A stretch of DNA of 14,144 bases from Chloroflexota bacterium (GCA_023406965.1 JAEXTI010000016.1:1-14144), one strand, 5' to 3'. Numbered from the stretch's first letter, positions 1-5,919 are shown. The notes: a model not told the origin generated them from the sequence alone. Numbers and translations: made by a program.

Positions 1-111
1 AGTTTAATTGAACGTTTATTGCCAAAATCCATCCACGCTGTCACTGCTAAAGGCTTTGAGCTGAAAGTCATGCTTTTTGTCCTGGCTTCCAGCATCAACT
101 TCTTATGGTAG
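1..111 (+). CDS. Transposase C-terminus, partial (probably IS982-type)
   Basis: Frame 1 is open from the first base to a TAG at 109-111. It gives 36 residues that include IHAVTAKGFELKVMLFVLA. The pattern 'HAVT.xGFELKV..FVLA' near a C-terminus is one I associate with DDE transposases of the IS982 group, but this rests on memory of the family and no search was run. The catalytic residues and the 5' part lie outside the window. The stop is followed within about 10 bp by CAACTTGGGTTA, which could be the terminal inverted repeat. The next gene on the other strand ends exactly there, as expected if the element inserted into it. An unrelated IS family is possible. Confidence 0.6.
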   Translation, partial: SLIERLLPKSIHAVTAKGFELKVMLFVLASSINFLW

Positions 112-140
112 CAACTTGGGTTACTTACCGATGGGTAACC
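111..140. mobile_element. Possible IS right end with small hairpin
   Basis: Just after the transposase stop, CAACTTGGGTTA (112-123) would be a plausible IS terminus. GGTTAC (119-124) and GTAACC (135-140) form a 6-bp inverted repeat across the same junction. The opposite IS end is not in the window, so neither the terminal repeat nor a target-site duplication can be confirmed. Confidence 0.3.
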
Positions 141-654
141 TGTAATCAGGATGACGCCAACCCCTAAAGTAACTTTCACTTGTCCAACCATGAGCGAATT
201 TATCGTCATAAATTCTAACCGCTATAGCCAAACTCTCTTTCTCGTCAGGCGGAATGTCTATGAATCGACTTATTCTTATCAATTGTGGATCAGCGATAGT
301 AACTACCTTATTCCCAACAACTTCGAATTTTATTGGTTCTGGCGTGCCATCCCATTTGATTGGCATAATGTTACCAACTTGTTTGCGGTTCATGGTAAAA
401 AACGTGATTGTTCCATGAAGTGAATAGGCTGTTTTTCTACTTAAAAAAGGTGCTTTTATTGGGCTATTTATCACACCTATATGCAAAAATCTAGTCCGCC
501 ATCCATTGTCTTTTACATCGTCTGTTGTATCTTCTGGAATGAACAATAATCGAGGCGCACAAAGCTTCTCATACAAAATAGCAAGTGCAAAACCAAGTAT
601 TGCGAAAAACAAGTTCACGCAAATATCAATGAGCAATTTGTAGTTTTCGTCCAT
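121..654 (-). CDS. Membrane-anchored protein of unknown function, probably 3'-truncated by an IS
   Basis: The product is 177 residues. I start it at MDENYK (ATG 652-654) because AAGGAAAG lies about 12 nt upstream and a membrane segment follows at once (residues about 8-28). The longer reading from 798 adds a Cys-rich, non-conserved-looking stretch. Residues 35-177 form a soluble, beta-rich-looking domain with a C-terminal patch of aromatic residues (GWTSESYFRGWRHPDY). The stop TAA (121-123) sits in the presumed IS terminus, and the protein ends abruptly at RLPIGK, where a further beta strand would be natural; truncation is therefore inferred. AT content is higher than in the genes beyond 2260, which suggests acquisition. 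A 17-bp-spaced promoter lies at 884-912. I do not recognise the family. Confidence 0.6.
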   Translation of the reverse strand: MDENYKLLIDICVNLFFAILGFALAILYEKLCAPRLLFIPEDTTDDVKDNGWRTRFLHIGVINSPIKAPFLSRKTAYSLHGTITFFTMNRKQVGNIMPIKWDGTPEPIKFEVVGNKVVTIADPQLIRISRFIDIPPDEKESLAIAVRIYDDKFAHGWTSESYFRGWRHPDYRLPIGK

Positions 655-731
655 TTCTTTTATCTTTCCTTGGCATGGAACTGATAGCCAACAGCTGTTG
701 TTACCGATAAGAGCGAGACATAGCGGACAAT

Positions 732-784
732 CCCAACAGACACCTGCGAAGCCCTCACCCCAGTCAGATGTAGCTTTGTTGGGC
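732..784 (-). repeat. attC-like imperfect palindrome
   Basis: On the minus strand it starts GCCCAACAAAGC and ends TGTTGGGA. The outer arms CCCAACA (732-738) and TGTTGGG (777-783) pair over 7 bp. The inner arms 740-746 and 765-771 pair over 6 of 7 bp. The spacers are unequal (1 nt and 5 nt) around an 18-nt centre. RYYYAAC/GTTRRR outer boxes with an offset inner stem recall integron attC sites, but the last base of the GTTGGGA box misses the consensus and the spacers are lopsided. No integrase is visible. Confidence 0.3.
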
Positions 785-871
785 AAAGAACATTTCAATC
801 CAATTTAAAATCCAACGAGCCTAAGAATGATTGTTATTACTGTGCTTACAATCAGAATTACCCCACACAAT

Positions 872-948
872 TAACGTGTACTAATTATATGCTCATCTGA
901 TCCCTCGTGCAATTTTCGCGCAGCACAAGAAAACGAACCCAGCCTGGC
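872..948 (-). repeat. Promoter-bearing repeat, copy A
   Basis: It aligns with 1942-2017 across its length with a 10-nt gap. Shared blocks are TAACGTGTACTAA, TTATATGCT, TGCAATTTTC, CACAAG and CAACCCA/GAACCCA. Read on the minus strand it holds a promoter (TTGCAC, 17 bp, TATAAT). Confidence 0.7.
884..912 (-). promoter_or_regulatory. Sigma70-type promoter toward the truncated membrane-protein gene
   Basis: On the minus strand: -35 TTGCAC (907-912), 17-bp spacer, -10 TATAAT (884-889). The predicted start near 877 leaves a leader of about 220 nt before the start codon at 654. That leader contains the attC-like palindrome. Confidence 0.6.
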
Positions 949-992
949 GTGGTTTGAGGGGAGGGTTGGTGGAGATTACACCCTCATCCCCA

Positions 993-1015
993 CCTTCTCC
1001 CTTCCAGGGAGAAGG
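993..1015. repeat. 10-bp hairpin CCTTCTCCCT/AGGGAGAAGG
   Basis: A perfect 10-bp stem with a 3-nt loop (TCC), about 85 nt downstream of the YrdB stop on the minus strand. No T-run follows it on either strand, so it is more likely a dispersed palindromic repeat than a terminator. Confidence 0.5.
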
Positions 1016-1098
1016 AGCAGAGGCTGCTCAGCCCTTTGGAGAAAGATGCCAAACATCACAAATTCGGGACTTTTCTACCAAGGCCTGAGAAGTTACCT

Positions 1099-1458
1099 TC
1101 ACTGTTTGATGATCCACAAAATACGGTCATAGGATGAAACGTAATGCAAGAATGTTATGACGCCAAAAATCCAGGCTAATGTTATGAATTTTGAATCATA
1201 AAGCGCCCAGGCAGCAAACGCAAAAAACGCCAACTCAAACAGGAGCCGCAGAATGCCCGGTATGGCAACCGGCGCTGTGCCAGGGTCATTGGGCACTCGG
1301 AAGGTAGCCCAAAGCGTTGCAGCGATGACCGGGATTCCTACCGCCAGCAAGAATCTGACCCAACCTTCGCCCTTTTGCCATCCCCAGACTCCCATAGAAC
1401 CCAGGGCGGCTAACTCAAGCAAAAAGCGCAGCCCTAAATTAACGGGGTGCGAACTCAT
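1099..1458 (-). CDS. YrdB / DUF2568 family membrane protein
   Basis: The product is 119 residues with four predicted membrane segments (about 9-27, 35-53, 69-87, 91-108). The opening NLGLRFLLELAALGSMGVWGW, then GWVRFLLAVGIPVIAATLWATFRVP, is the pattern I know from the YrdB/DUF2568 family, whose function is unknown. Length fits the family. Its ATG overlaps the TGA of the upstream SRPBCC gene as ATGA (1455-1458), so translation is probably coupled and the two form a two-gene operon. No strong intrinsic terminator is visible downstream. Confidence 0.8.
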   Translation of the reverse strand: MSSHPVNLGLRFLLELAALGSMGVWGWQKGEGWVRFLLAVGIPVIAATLWATFRVPNDPGTAPVAIPGILRLLFELAFFAFAAWALYDSKFITLAWIFGVITFLHYVSSYDRILWIIKQ

Positions 1459-1892
1459 AGCGATCCTTCCACATGTGTTTTAAGCACTTGCAAAGAGTTT
1501 TGCAGCGACTTTTCCAAAAACTTCGGATCGAATAATTTTAATATTCGCGGAAACCAGCCTGAAAGCGATTCTTCTGTCTTGACATAGGTGCCATCTGTGC
1601 GGCTCTCAAATGTCCAAATATGGATTGCTTGCATGCCCACAGAGTTGCCTGTCCATCCAACGCTTCGCATTGGTTCTAACTTTCCAATGGTAGATGTGAT
1701 ATTCAGGCCTTTCGCTTTCCAATAAAACATTGCTCCTGTCGCCAGAGCACCCTCTACTTTTGATGATGTTACATCCGGTTGCCATGTAGACCACTGGTCT
1801 ATTTGGGTCATTTCTGACCATACCTTCTCTACAGGGGCAGAGATGAGAATGCCTTTCTCTGCATGCAAGGGGGCGTTGCTATCAATTTTCAT
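1455..1892 (-). CDS. SRPBCC-fold protein (START/Bet v1-like)
   Basis: The product is 145 residues. I chose ATG 1890-1892 because GAGGA sits 6-10 nt upstream and the fold begins right after. The longer reading from 2114 would translate the promoter region and part of the inverted repeat. Typical SRPBCC features in order are: ILISAPVEKVWSEMTQIDQWSTWQPDV (residues 15-41, first strand, helix and W-x-x-W-x-P loop); a strand series to about 110 (FYWKAKGLNITSTIGKLEP, IHIWTFES, TYVKTEESLSGWF); and a long C-terminal helix (120-140, FDPKFLEKSLQNSLQVLKTHVE). This fold holds hydrophobic ligands or acts in polyketide or stress pathways; the ligand cannot be read from the sequence. The downstream YrdB membrane protein is translationally coupled. 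Confidence 0.85.
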   Translation of the reverse strand: MKIDSNAPLHAEKGILISAPVEKVWSEMTQIDQWSTWQPDVTSSKVEGALATGAMFYWKAKGLNITSTIGKLEPMRSVGWTGNSVGMQAIHIWTFESRTDGTYVKTEESLSGWFPRILKLFDPKFLEKSLQNSLQVLKTHVEGSL

Positions 1893-1941
1893 ATATGTCC
1901 TCTTTTTTTCTTGCGAAGTTTGGTTTACTAACCACTTGCCA

Positions 1942-2020
1942 TAACGTGTACTAATCGTACCAATTATATGCTTATTCGATTCCACATGCAATTTTCCCAG
2001 TAACACAAGGTAATCAACCC
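1942..2020 (-). repeat. Promoter-bearing repeat, copy B
   Basis: It matches copy A (872-948) but carries a 10-nt insertion that doubles the ATTRGTAC unit (minus strand ATTGGTAC, G, ATTAGTAC). It lies 50 nt upstream of the SRPBCC start. Confidence 0.7.
1963..1991 (-). promoter_or_regulatory. Sigma70-type promoter of the SRPBCC-yrdB pair
   Basis: On the minus strand: -35 TTGCAT (1986-1991), 17-bp spacer, -10 TATAAT (1963-1968). The predicted start near 1956 gives a leader of about 64 nt to the ATG at 1892. The repeated ATTRGTAC just downstream of the -10 could be an operator (inference). Confidence 0.65.
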
Positions 2021-2074
2021 AACTCGGCCGTATACCAATTTTCAAGAATGGTTGACCATTTACCAGAAGCGCTC

Positions 2075-2185
2075 TATGCCGTTGCGAACCCGGCCAGGGT
2101 GAAGCAACCTCCAAGTGAAATTTCTAGCCAATTTGGAGGCTGCTTCACCACCTTCGCAAAGCCTACGGTGGTTCGCAGCGACATA
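2075..2185. repeat. 111-bp imperfect inverted-repeat element
   Basis: The ends TATGCCGTTGCGAACC (2075-2090) and GGTTCGCAGCGACATA (2170-2185) are inverted copies with two mismatches. Inside, GGTGAAGCA (2098-2106) pairs with TGCTTCACC (2141-2149) and CCTCCAA (2108-2114) with TTGGAGG (2133-2139). Further arms match with a length difference. It holds no ORF and lies between divergently transcribed genes. It is probably a non-autonomous palindromic element (MITE- or REP-like). Confidence 0.65.
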
Positions 2186-2247
2186 TCCTTTTTTGGGAGA
2201 CACCATGGGCCGCATCCCCTCTGGATAAGTAAAACCGCGGTTCGCGT

Positions 2248-2260
2248 TATAATCAGGGCA
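2248..2260 (+). promoter_or_regulatory. -10 element TATAAT immediately before the rarA start
   Basis: A consensus TATAAT (2248-2253) ends 6 nt before the ATG at 2260. The expected transcription start falls on or next to the start codon, which suggests a leaderless mRNA. No good -35 is visible at 17 bp and no Shine-Dalgarno precedes the ATG. Confidence 0.5.
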
Positions 2261-3654
2261 TGGATCTCTTCGACCACGCCATGGACCAGAGCATGAAGAA
2301 CGAAGCGCCGCTGGCGGCGCGGATGCGACCGCGCACGCTGGACGAGGTGGTGGGGCAGGAGCATATCGTGGGGCAGGGGCGGCTGCTGAGGCGGGCGATT
2401 GAGGCGGACCGGCTGTTCTCGTCGATCCTGCTGTTCGGGCCGCCGGGCACGGGCAAGACCACCATCGCGCAGTTGATTGCCCAGCACACCCGCGCGCACT
2501 TCGAGAGCATTTCGGCGGTGCTGGCGGGGGTGGCCGAACTGCGCCGGGTGATCGGCGAGGCCGAGGAACGGCGCAAGCTGTACCGCCAGCGCACCATCCT
2601 GTTTGTGGATGAGGTGCACCGCTGGAACAAGGCCCAGCAGGACGCGCTGCTGCCGCACGTCGAAAACGGCATGGTCACCCTCATCGGGGCGACCACCGAG
2701 AATCCCTTCTTCGAGGTGATTCGGGCGCTGGTGTCGCGCTCGCGCATTTTCGAGGTCAAGCCGCTGACGCCCGAGGACCTGGGCACGCTGCTGGACCGCG
2801 CCCTGAGCGACACCGAGCGCGGTTACGGCGGGAAGAACATCCTTTTGGACGCAGACGCTCGCCGGCACCTGGTGGAAGTGGCCGGAGGGGATGCGCGCAA
2901 CGCGCTCAACGCGCTGGAGCTGGCGGTGGAATCGACGCCGCCGGATGAGAGCGGGGTACAGCACATCACCCTGGAGGTGGCGCAAGAATCCATCCAGCGG
3001 CGGGCGGTGCTGTATGACAAGGACGGCGACGCGCACTACGATACCATTTCGGCGTTCATCAAGTCGGTGCGCGGCTCAGACCCCGACGCGGCCCTCTATT
3101 GGCTGGCGAAGATGCTGGCGGCGGGCGAGGATCCGCGCTTCATCCTGCGCCGGTTGATCGTGCTGGCCAGCGAGGACATCGGCCTGGCCGACCCGATGGG
3201 CATGGTGGTGGCCAGCGCGGCGGCGCAAAACTTTGAGTTCATCGGCCTGCCCGAAGGGGTGTACCCCATCGCCGAGGCGACCCTGTACCTGGCGACCGCG
3301 CCGAAATCCAACTCGGCGGGAGCGTACTTCAAGGCGCTGGAATCGATCCAAAGCGAAGGGGCGGGGCCGGTGCCCATCCACCTGATGGATGCCAGCCGGG
3401 ACGCGCAAGGGCTGGGGCACGGGCAGGGCTACCAGTACCCGCACTCTTTTGACGGGCACTTCACTCCCCAGCAATATTTGCCCACGCCCCTGCTGGGCAC
3501 GACCTTCTACAAACCTTCGGACCAGGGCTATGAAGCGCAAATCACGGCGCGGTTGGAAGCATGGCGCAAGGCCCAGGCCGAAAAACTGACCCCACCCACC
3601 CCCGCGGAGGAACCCGATGACCACCCTGCTGCTGATCCGCCACGGAGAGAATGA
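2260..3654 (+). CDS. rarA: Replication-associated recombination protein A (AAA+ ATPase, RarA/MgsA)
   Basis: The product is 464 residues, close to the usual 430-450 plus a Pro-rich tail. RarA is a clamp-loader-like AAA+ ATPase acting at stalled replication forks. Visible motifs: N-terminal PLAARMRPRTLDEVVGQEHI (17-36); Walker A GPPGTGKT (60-67); Walker B ILFVDEVHR (113-121); sensor 1 GATTENP (143-149); Arg-finger region SRSR (159-162); sensor 2 GGDARNALN (209-217). The C-terminal tetramerisation region contains GSDPDAALYWLAKML and PKSNSAGAY. It overlaps the next gene by 38 nt. Residues 444-464 (Pro/Glu/Asp-rich) are translated partly from that overlap. The start at 2260 fits the family's N-terminus, and the TATAAT directly upstream implies leaderless initiation. 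Confidence 0.96.
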   Translation: MDLFDHAMDQSMKNEAPLAARMRPRTLDEVVGQEHIVGQGRLLRRAIEADRLFSSILLFGPPGTGKTTIAQLIAQHTRAHFESISAVLAGVAELRRVIGEAEERRKLYRQRTILFVDEVHRWNKAQQDALLPHVENGMVTLIGATTENPFFEVIRALVSRSRIFEVKPLTPEDLGTLLDRALSDTERGYGGKNILLDADARRHLVEVAGGDARNALNALELAVESTPPDESGVQHITLEVAQESIQRRAVLYDKDGDAHYDTISAFIKSVRGSDPDAALYWLAKMLAAGEDPRFILRRLIVLASEDIGLADPMGMVVASAAAQNFEFIGLPEGVYPIAEATLYLATAPKSNSAGAYFKALESIQSEGAGPVPIHLMDASRDAQGLGHGQGYQYPHSFDGHFTPQQYLPTPLLGTTFYKPSDQGYEAQITARLEAWRKAQAEKLTPPTPAEEPDDHPAADPPRRE

Positions 3655-4291
3655 ATTTACCACCACCGGGCGCCTGGCCGGGCGGCTGCCGGGCGTGCAT
3701 CTGAACGAGCGCGGGCGCAGGCAAGCGGTTGCGCTGGCGGGTGTGCTCGGAAGCGCGCCCATCCAGGCGATTTATTCCAGCCCGCTGGAGCGCGCCCTGG
3801 AGACCGCTGCGCCGCTGGCGGCGGTGCTGGGGCTGGAGGTGCAAGTTGAAGCGGGGCTGATCGAAGTCGAGATGGGGAAATGGATGGGCAGGCCGCTGAA
3901 GGAACTGGGCAAACTGAAGGCCTGGAAGGTCTTACAAGAGACACCCAGCCGCTTTGGCTTTCCCGGCGGAGAAACATTTGTTGCGATCCAGGCCCGCAGC
4001 GTAGCAGCGGTGGAAGGCATTGCGGCGCGGCACCCGGAGGGGTTGGTGGCGTGTTTTTCGCACGGGGATATCATCCGCGTGCTGACGGCGCATTTTTTGA
4101 ATGTGCCGCTGGATTCGTTCCAGAGGTTGAATATCGACACTACTTCGATCACGCAGGTGAATCTGGGCAAGGATGGGCGCGTGTTCGTCCCGCGGGTCAA
4201 CCAGGTGATGGATTTTTCCTGGCCGGGGAAGAGGGAGGAAGCGAAGAGGGCACCGCAGAGACGCGGAGGGAATGAGGGAGAGGGAAGATAA
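3617..4291 (+). CDS. Histidine phosphatase / putative phosphomutase (MSMEG_4193-like)
   Basis: The product is 224 residues of the phosphoglycerate-mutase (branch 1) fold. Catalytic features: RHGE (residues 8-11, H9 the phospho-acceptor), SSPLERALETA (54-64, with R59), E83/E85 in the LIEVEMGKWMG block, and SHGD (148-151, H149). The arrangement resembles actinobacterial and Chloroflexota 'MSMEG_4193 family' phosphomutase-like proteins; the substrate is unknown. GGAGG at 3606-3610 is its ribosome site, inside the rarA 3' end, so the two are translated from one message. The last 20 or so residues (from about KREEAKRAP) are basic and low-complexity and come from a dispersed repeat that starts at 4252. 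The original protein probably ended near DFSWPG and lost its stop when the repeat entered. Confidence 0.85.
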   Translation: MTTLLLIRHGENEFTTTGRLAGRLPGVHLNERGRRQAVALAGVLGSAPIQAIYSSPLERALETAAPLAAVLGLEVQVEAGLIEVEMGKWMGRPLKELGKLKAWKVLQETPSRFGFPGGETFVAIQARSVAAVEGIAARHPEGLVACFSHGDIIRVLTAHFLNVPLDSFQRLNIDTTSITQVNLGKDGRVFVPRVNQVMDFSWPGKREEAKRAPQRRGGNEGEGR

Positions 4292-4370
4292 GAGGAACCG
4301 CAGAGGCGCGGAGGACGCAGAGAGGCGCAGAAGGAATGAGAGAGAGGAAGATAAGAGGAAACCGCGGAGG
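4252..4370 (+). repeat. Purine-rich ACCGCAGAG repeat, two units plus a fragment
   Basis: Unit 1 (4252-4296) and unit 2 (4297-4359) both start ACCGCAGAG and end AGAGGAAGATAAGAGGA or nearly so. Unit 2 carries an extra internal block. A third start (ACCGCGGAGG, 4361-4370) follows. Unit 1 is translated as the tail of the phosphomutase. Confidence 0.7.
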
Positions 4371-4555
4371 TATTGCACAAGACGCTGGTATCCGCCAACG
4401 CCCCTTGTGCCCGCTCATAAACGGACACGGGGGTTGATGAATCACCCATAAGTCTTCGCTTTTCCCCGTGTCCCTACGCGGAAAAGGCGTTGAACAGAAC
4501 GCATTTATCAATTCTGGCTTATGGCTGACAGCCGATAGCTGACAGCTTCCTCTTC
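4292..4555. other. Convergent intergenic region with hairpins
   Basis: There is no gene. After the purine-rich repeat come nested inverted repeats: CAACGCC/GGCGTTG (4396-4402, 4486-4492), GGACACGGGG/CCCCGTGTCC (4423-4432, 4464-4473), and a bulged GGGTTGAT/ATCACCC between them. GCTGACAGC then appears twice (4524-4532, 4538-4546). It probably ends transcription from both sides, but no clean hairpin plus T-run is seen. Confidence 0.45.
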
Positions 4556-5764
4556 CTACATCTTGATCAGCAGCGGCACGGGCGTGAAGACCAGCACGAA
4601 CAAGACCATTGCCGCTATCGCCATAACCTTGCGGGCGGGGTTGAGCGGGGTGATCTCGTCCAGCGGCTCGGCGTTCACCCGGCCAAAGACCGAAATCAAC
4701 AGCGTCCACAGCCACCAGCTCGGCGAAACGAAACCCAGCAGGAAGGTGGTGGTGAGGACAAAAGGCAGCAGGCGCCGGGCGCGATTGCGTCCCAGCAGCA
4801 CGTAGATGACGTGGCCGCCATCCAACTGCCCGGCGGGGAGCAGGTTGAGCGCAGTGACCAGCAAGCCGCCCCAACCGGCCAGCGCTACCGGATGAATGGT
4901 CACGTCCAGGCCGCCGAATGGGAAGGGCTGCCCGGTGAAGAAGTACATCACCCAGTAGAGCAGCGGCGATAGCCCTTCATAGGACACCGGCTGCGGCAGC
5001 AACTGCCCAAAGACCAGGAACTTGAGCAGCAGGTAAAGCAGCGAGTTGCCTTCCACCTGCAAGTACATTCCTTCGGGAATTTCCATGGGGATGGGCTCGA
5101 GCGAGGATAGCATGAGACCCAGGATGAGCACCGGGATAGCCACCAGCACCCCGGCGAAGGGGCCGGCCAGGCCGATATCCAGGAGCACTTTGCGGTTCTT
5201 GGGCAGTTCTTTCATGTTGATGAACGCGCCCATCGTCCCAAAGGGGTTCAGAATCGGCATAGGGATGAAATAGGGCAGGGTGACGTGCACTCCGTGGGCG
5301 CGTCCGACCAGGTAGTGGCCGAACTCGTGCGCGCCCAGCACTGCCAGAATGGAAACGGCAAAGGGCCAGCCCTCGCGGACAAGCTGGAGGGCGGCCTGCC
5401 CGAAATCTTCAGACAGCTCGCCTTGCAGGCTGAACAAGGCCCCGGTGACCATGACGCTGAAGAAGGTGATGATTAATAGAATCAGGTTGACCCACGGGTT
5501 GGAGGGTTTCGGAGTGGGCTGACCCGGAAGCAGCAAGATCATGTGGCGGCCTTCATCCCAGCGGAACAAGGGGGTCAGGTCGTAGGGTTTGAGCAGCGCG
5601 GACAACTGATCGTAGGAGGTTTCACTGTCGGCCCCCAGCAGCCGCCCACGGTAGCGCACCAGGAAGCCATCCCTGCGCAGATCGCCGAAGGTGGTATCTT
5701 CGATCGAAAAAACCTGCCGCACCAGCGGTTCTAGCGAAGCAAAATCTAAATTGCTGTCCACCAT
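4556..5764 (-). CDS. Site-2 protease family zinc metalloprotease (M50, EGY1-like)
   Basis: The product is 402 residues with several membrane segments. It is an intramembrane zinc protease: HEFGH (146-150) is the catalytic HExxH and NLLPAGQLDGGH (307-318) supplies the third ligand Asp and the second motif. NPFGTMGAFI (173-182) between them is typical of the cyanobacterial/plastid EGY1 subgroup. A soluble N-terminal domain (1-88) precedes the first membrane helix (about 91-110). Further helices lie near 135-155, 200-220, 240-255, 295-312, 335-360 and 378-400. Members cut membrane-bound regulators or process membrane proteins; the substrate here is unknown. AGGAG lies 5-6 nt before ATG 5764. The gene starts 25 nt after the selenocysteine tRNA on the same strand without a terminator between, so it is probably made from the tRNA promoter. 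Confidence 0.93.
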   Translation of the reverse strand: MVDSNLDFASLEPLVRQVFSIEDTTFGDLRRDGFLVRYRGRLLGADSETSYDQLSALLKPYDLTPLFRWDEGRHMILLLPGQPTPKPSNPWVNLILLIITFFSVMVTGALFSLQGELSEDFGQAALQLVREGWPFAVSILAVLGAHEFGHYLVGRAHGVHVTLPYFIPMPILNPFGTMGAFINMKELPKNRKVLLDIGLAGPFAGVLVAIPVLILGLMLSSLEPIPMEIPEGMYLQVEGNSLLYLLLKFLVFGQLLPQPVSYEGLSPLLYWVMYFFTGQPFPFGGLDVTIHPVALAGWGGLLVTALNLLPAGQLDGGHVIYVLLGRNRARRLLPFVLTTTFLLGFVSPSWWLWTLLISVFGRVNAEPLDEITPLNPARKVMAIAAMVLFVLVFTPVPLLIKM

Positions 5765-5789
5765 TTTCTCCTGGCGGTTAAATCAAAGG

Positions 5790-5883
5790 CGGGAACGGAT
5801 GGGAGTCGAACCCACCGCGGCCCGCAACGCGACCCGCCAACGGTTTTGAAGACCGGGAAGCCCACCGGGACTCATCCATTCCC
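5790..5883 (-). tRNA. selC: tRNA-Sec (anticodon TCA)
   Basis: A 94-nt minus-strand tRNA. It has an 8-bp acceptor stem (5876-5883 with 5791-5798; one G-T pair), discriminator G at 5790, and a 6-bp D-stem with CGGT loop. The anticodon loop is CTTCAAA with TCA at 5847-5849, and its stem has four pairs plus a C/T mismatch. The variable arm is long (GCGG..CGC loop GTT GCG..CCGC), and the 5-bp T-stem carries the loop TTCGACT. The 8+5 acceptor/T geometry, extended D-stem and long variable arm distinguish it from tRNA-Ser or a suppressor. CCA is not encoded (CCT follows the discriminator). It decodes UGA as selenocysteine with SelA, SelB and SelD, none of which is in the window. No in-frame-UGA selenoprotein gene is evident here. 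Confidence 0.93.
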
Positions 5884-5890
5884 ACCGGTA

Positions 5891-5919
5891 AGGATAACTC
5901 AGGCGGGGAGGAAATGCAA
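5891..5919 (-). promoter_or_regulatory. Promoter of selC (and probably the M50 gene)
   Basis: On the minus strand: -35 TTGCAT (5914-5919), 17-bp spacer, -10 TATCCT (5891-5896). The expected start is at or within 1-2 nt of the mature tRNA 5' end (5883), so little or no 5' leader would need removal. Confidence 0.6.

Larger units (their letters stand above)
799..1098. other. Gene-free stretch with promoter repeat and palindromes
   Basis: I see no convincing gene here. It contains copy A of the promoter repeat (872-948), a 10-bp hairpin (993-1015) and the motif CAAATTCGGGACTTTTCT (1059-1076). The last two lie downstream of the minus-strand YrdB gene. Confidence 0.6.

Noticed and set aside
151..423. 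90-residue plus-strand frame opposite the membrane-protein gene
   Set aside because: It has no ribosome site or domain and lies wholly inside a better-supported minus-strand gene.
655..798. Upstream 48-residue extension of the membrane-anchored protein
   Set aside because: It translates the attC-like palindrome into a Cys-rich sequence. The internal ATG at 654 has a ribosome site and is followed by the membrane helix.
1893..2114. Upstream extension of the SRPBCC gene to 2114
   Set aside because: It would cover the promoter (1963-1991) and part of the inverted repeat. The internal start at 1892 has GAGGA and begins the fold.
2074..3036. 320-residue minus-strand reading frame opposite rarA
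   Set aside because: It is an Arg/His/Gln-rich shadow of the high-GC rarA gene, which has all its AAA+ motifs on the plus strand.
3652..3654. UGA of rarA as a possible selenocysteine codon, given selC nearby
   Set aside because: RarA is already full length. The sequence beyond is the overlapping phosphomutase gene in another frame and no conserved rarA domain continues.
4252..4370. CRISPR array
   Set aside because: There are only two to three adjoining purine-rich units of unequal length without unique spacers, and no cas genes.
5790..5883. tRNA-Sec as an island attachment site
   Set aside because: No integrase or direct repeat of the tRNA end is visible, and the flanking genes look like core genes.
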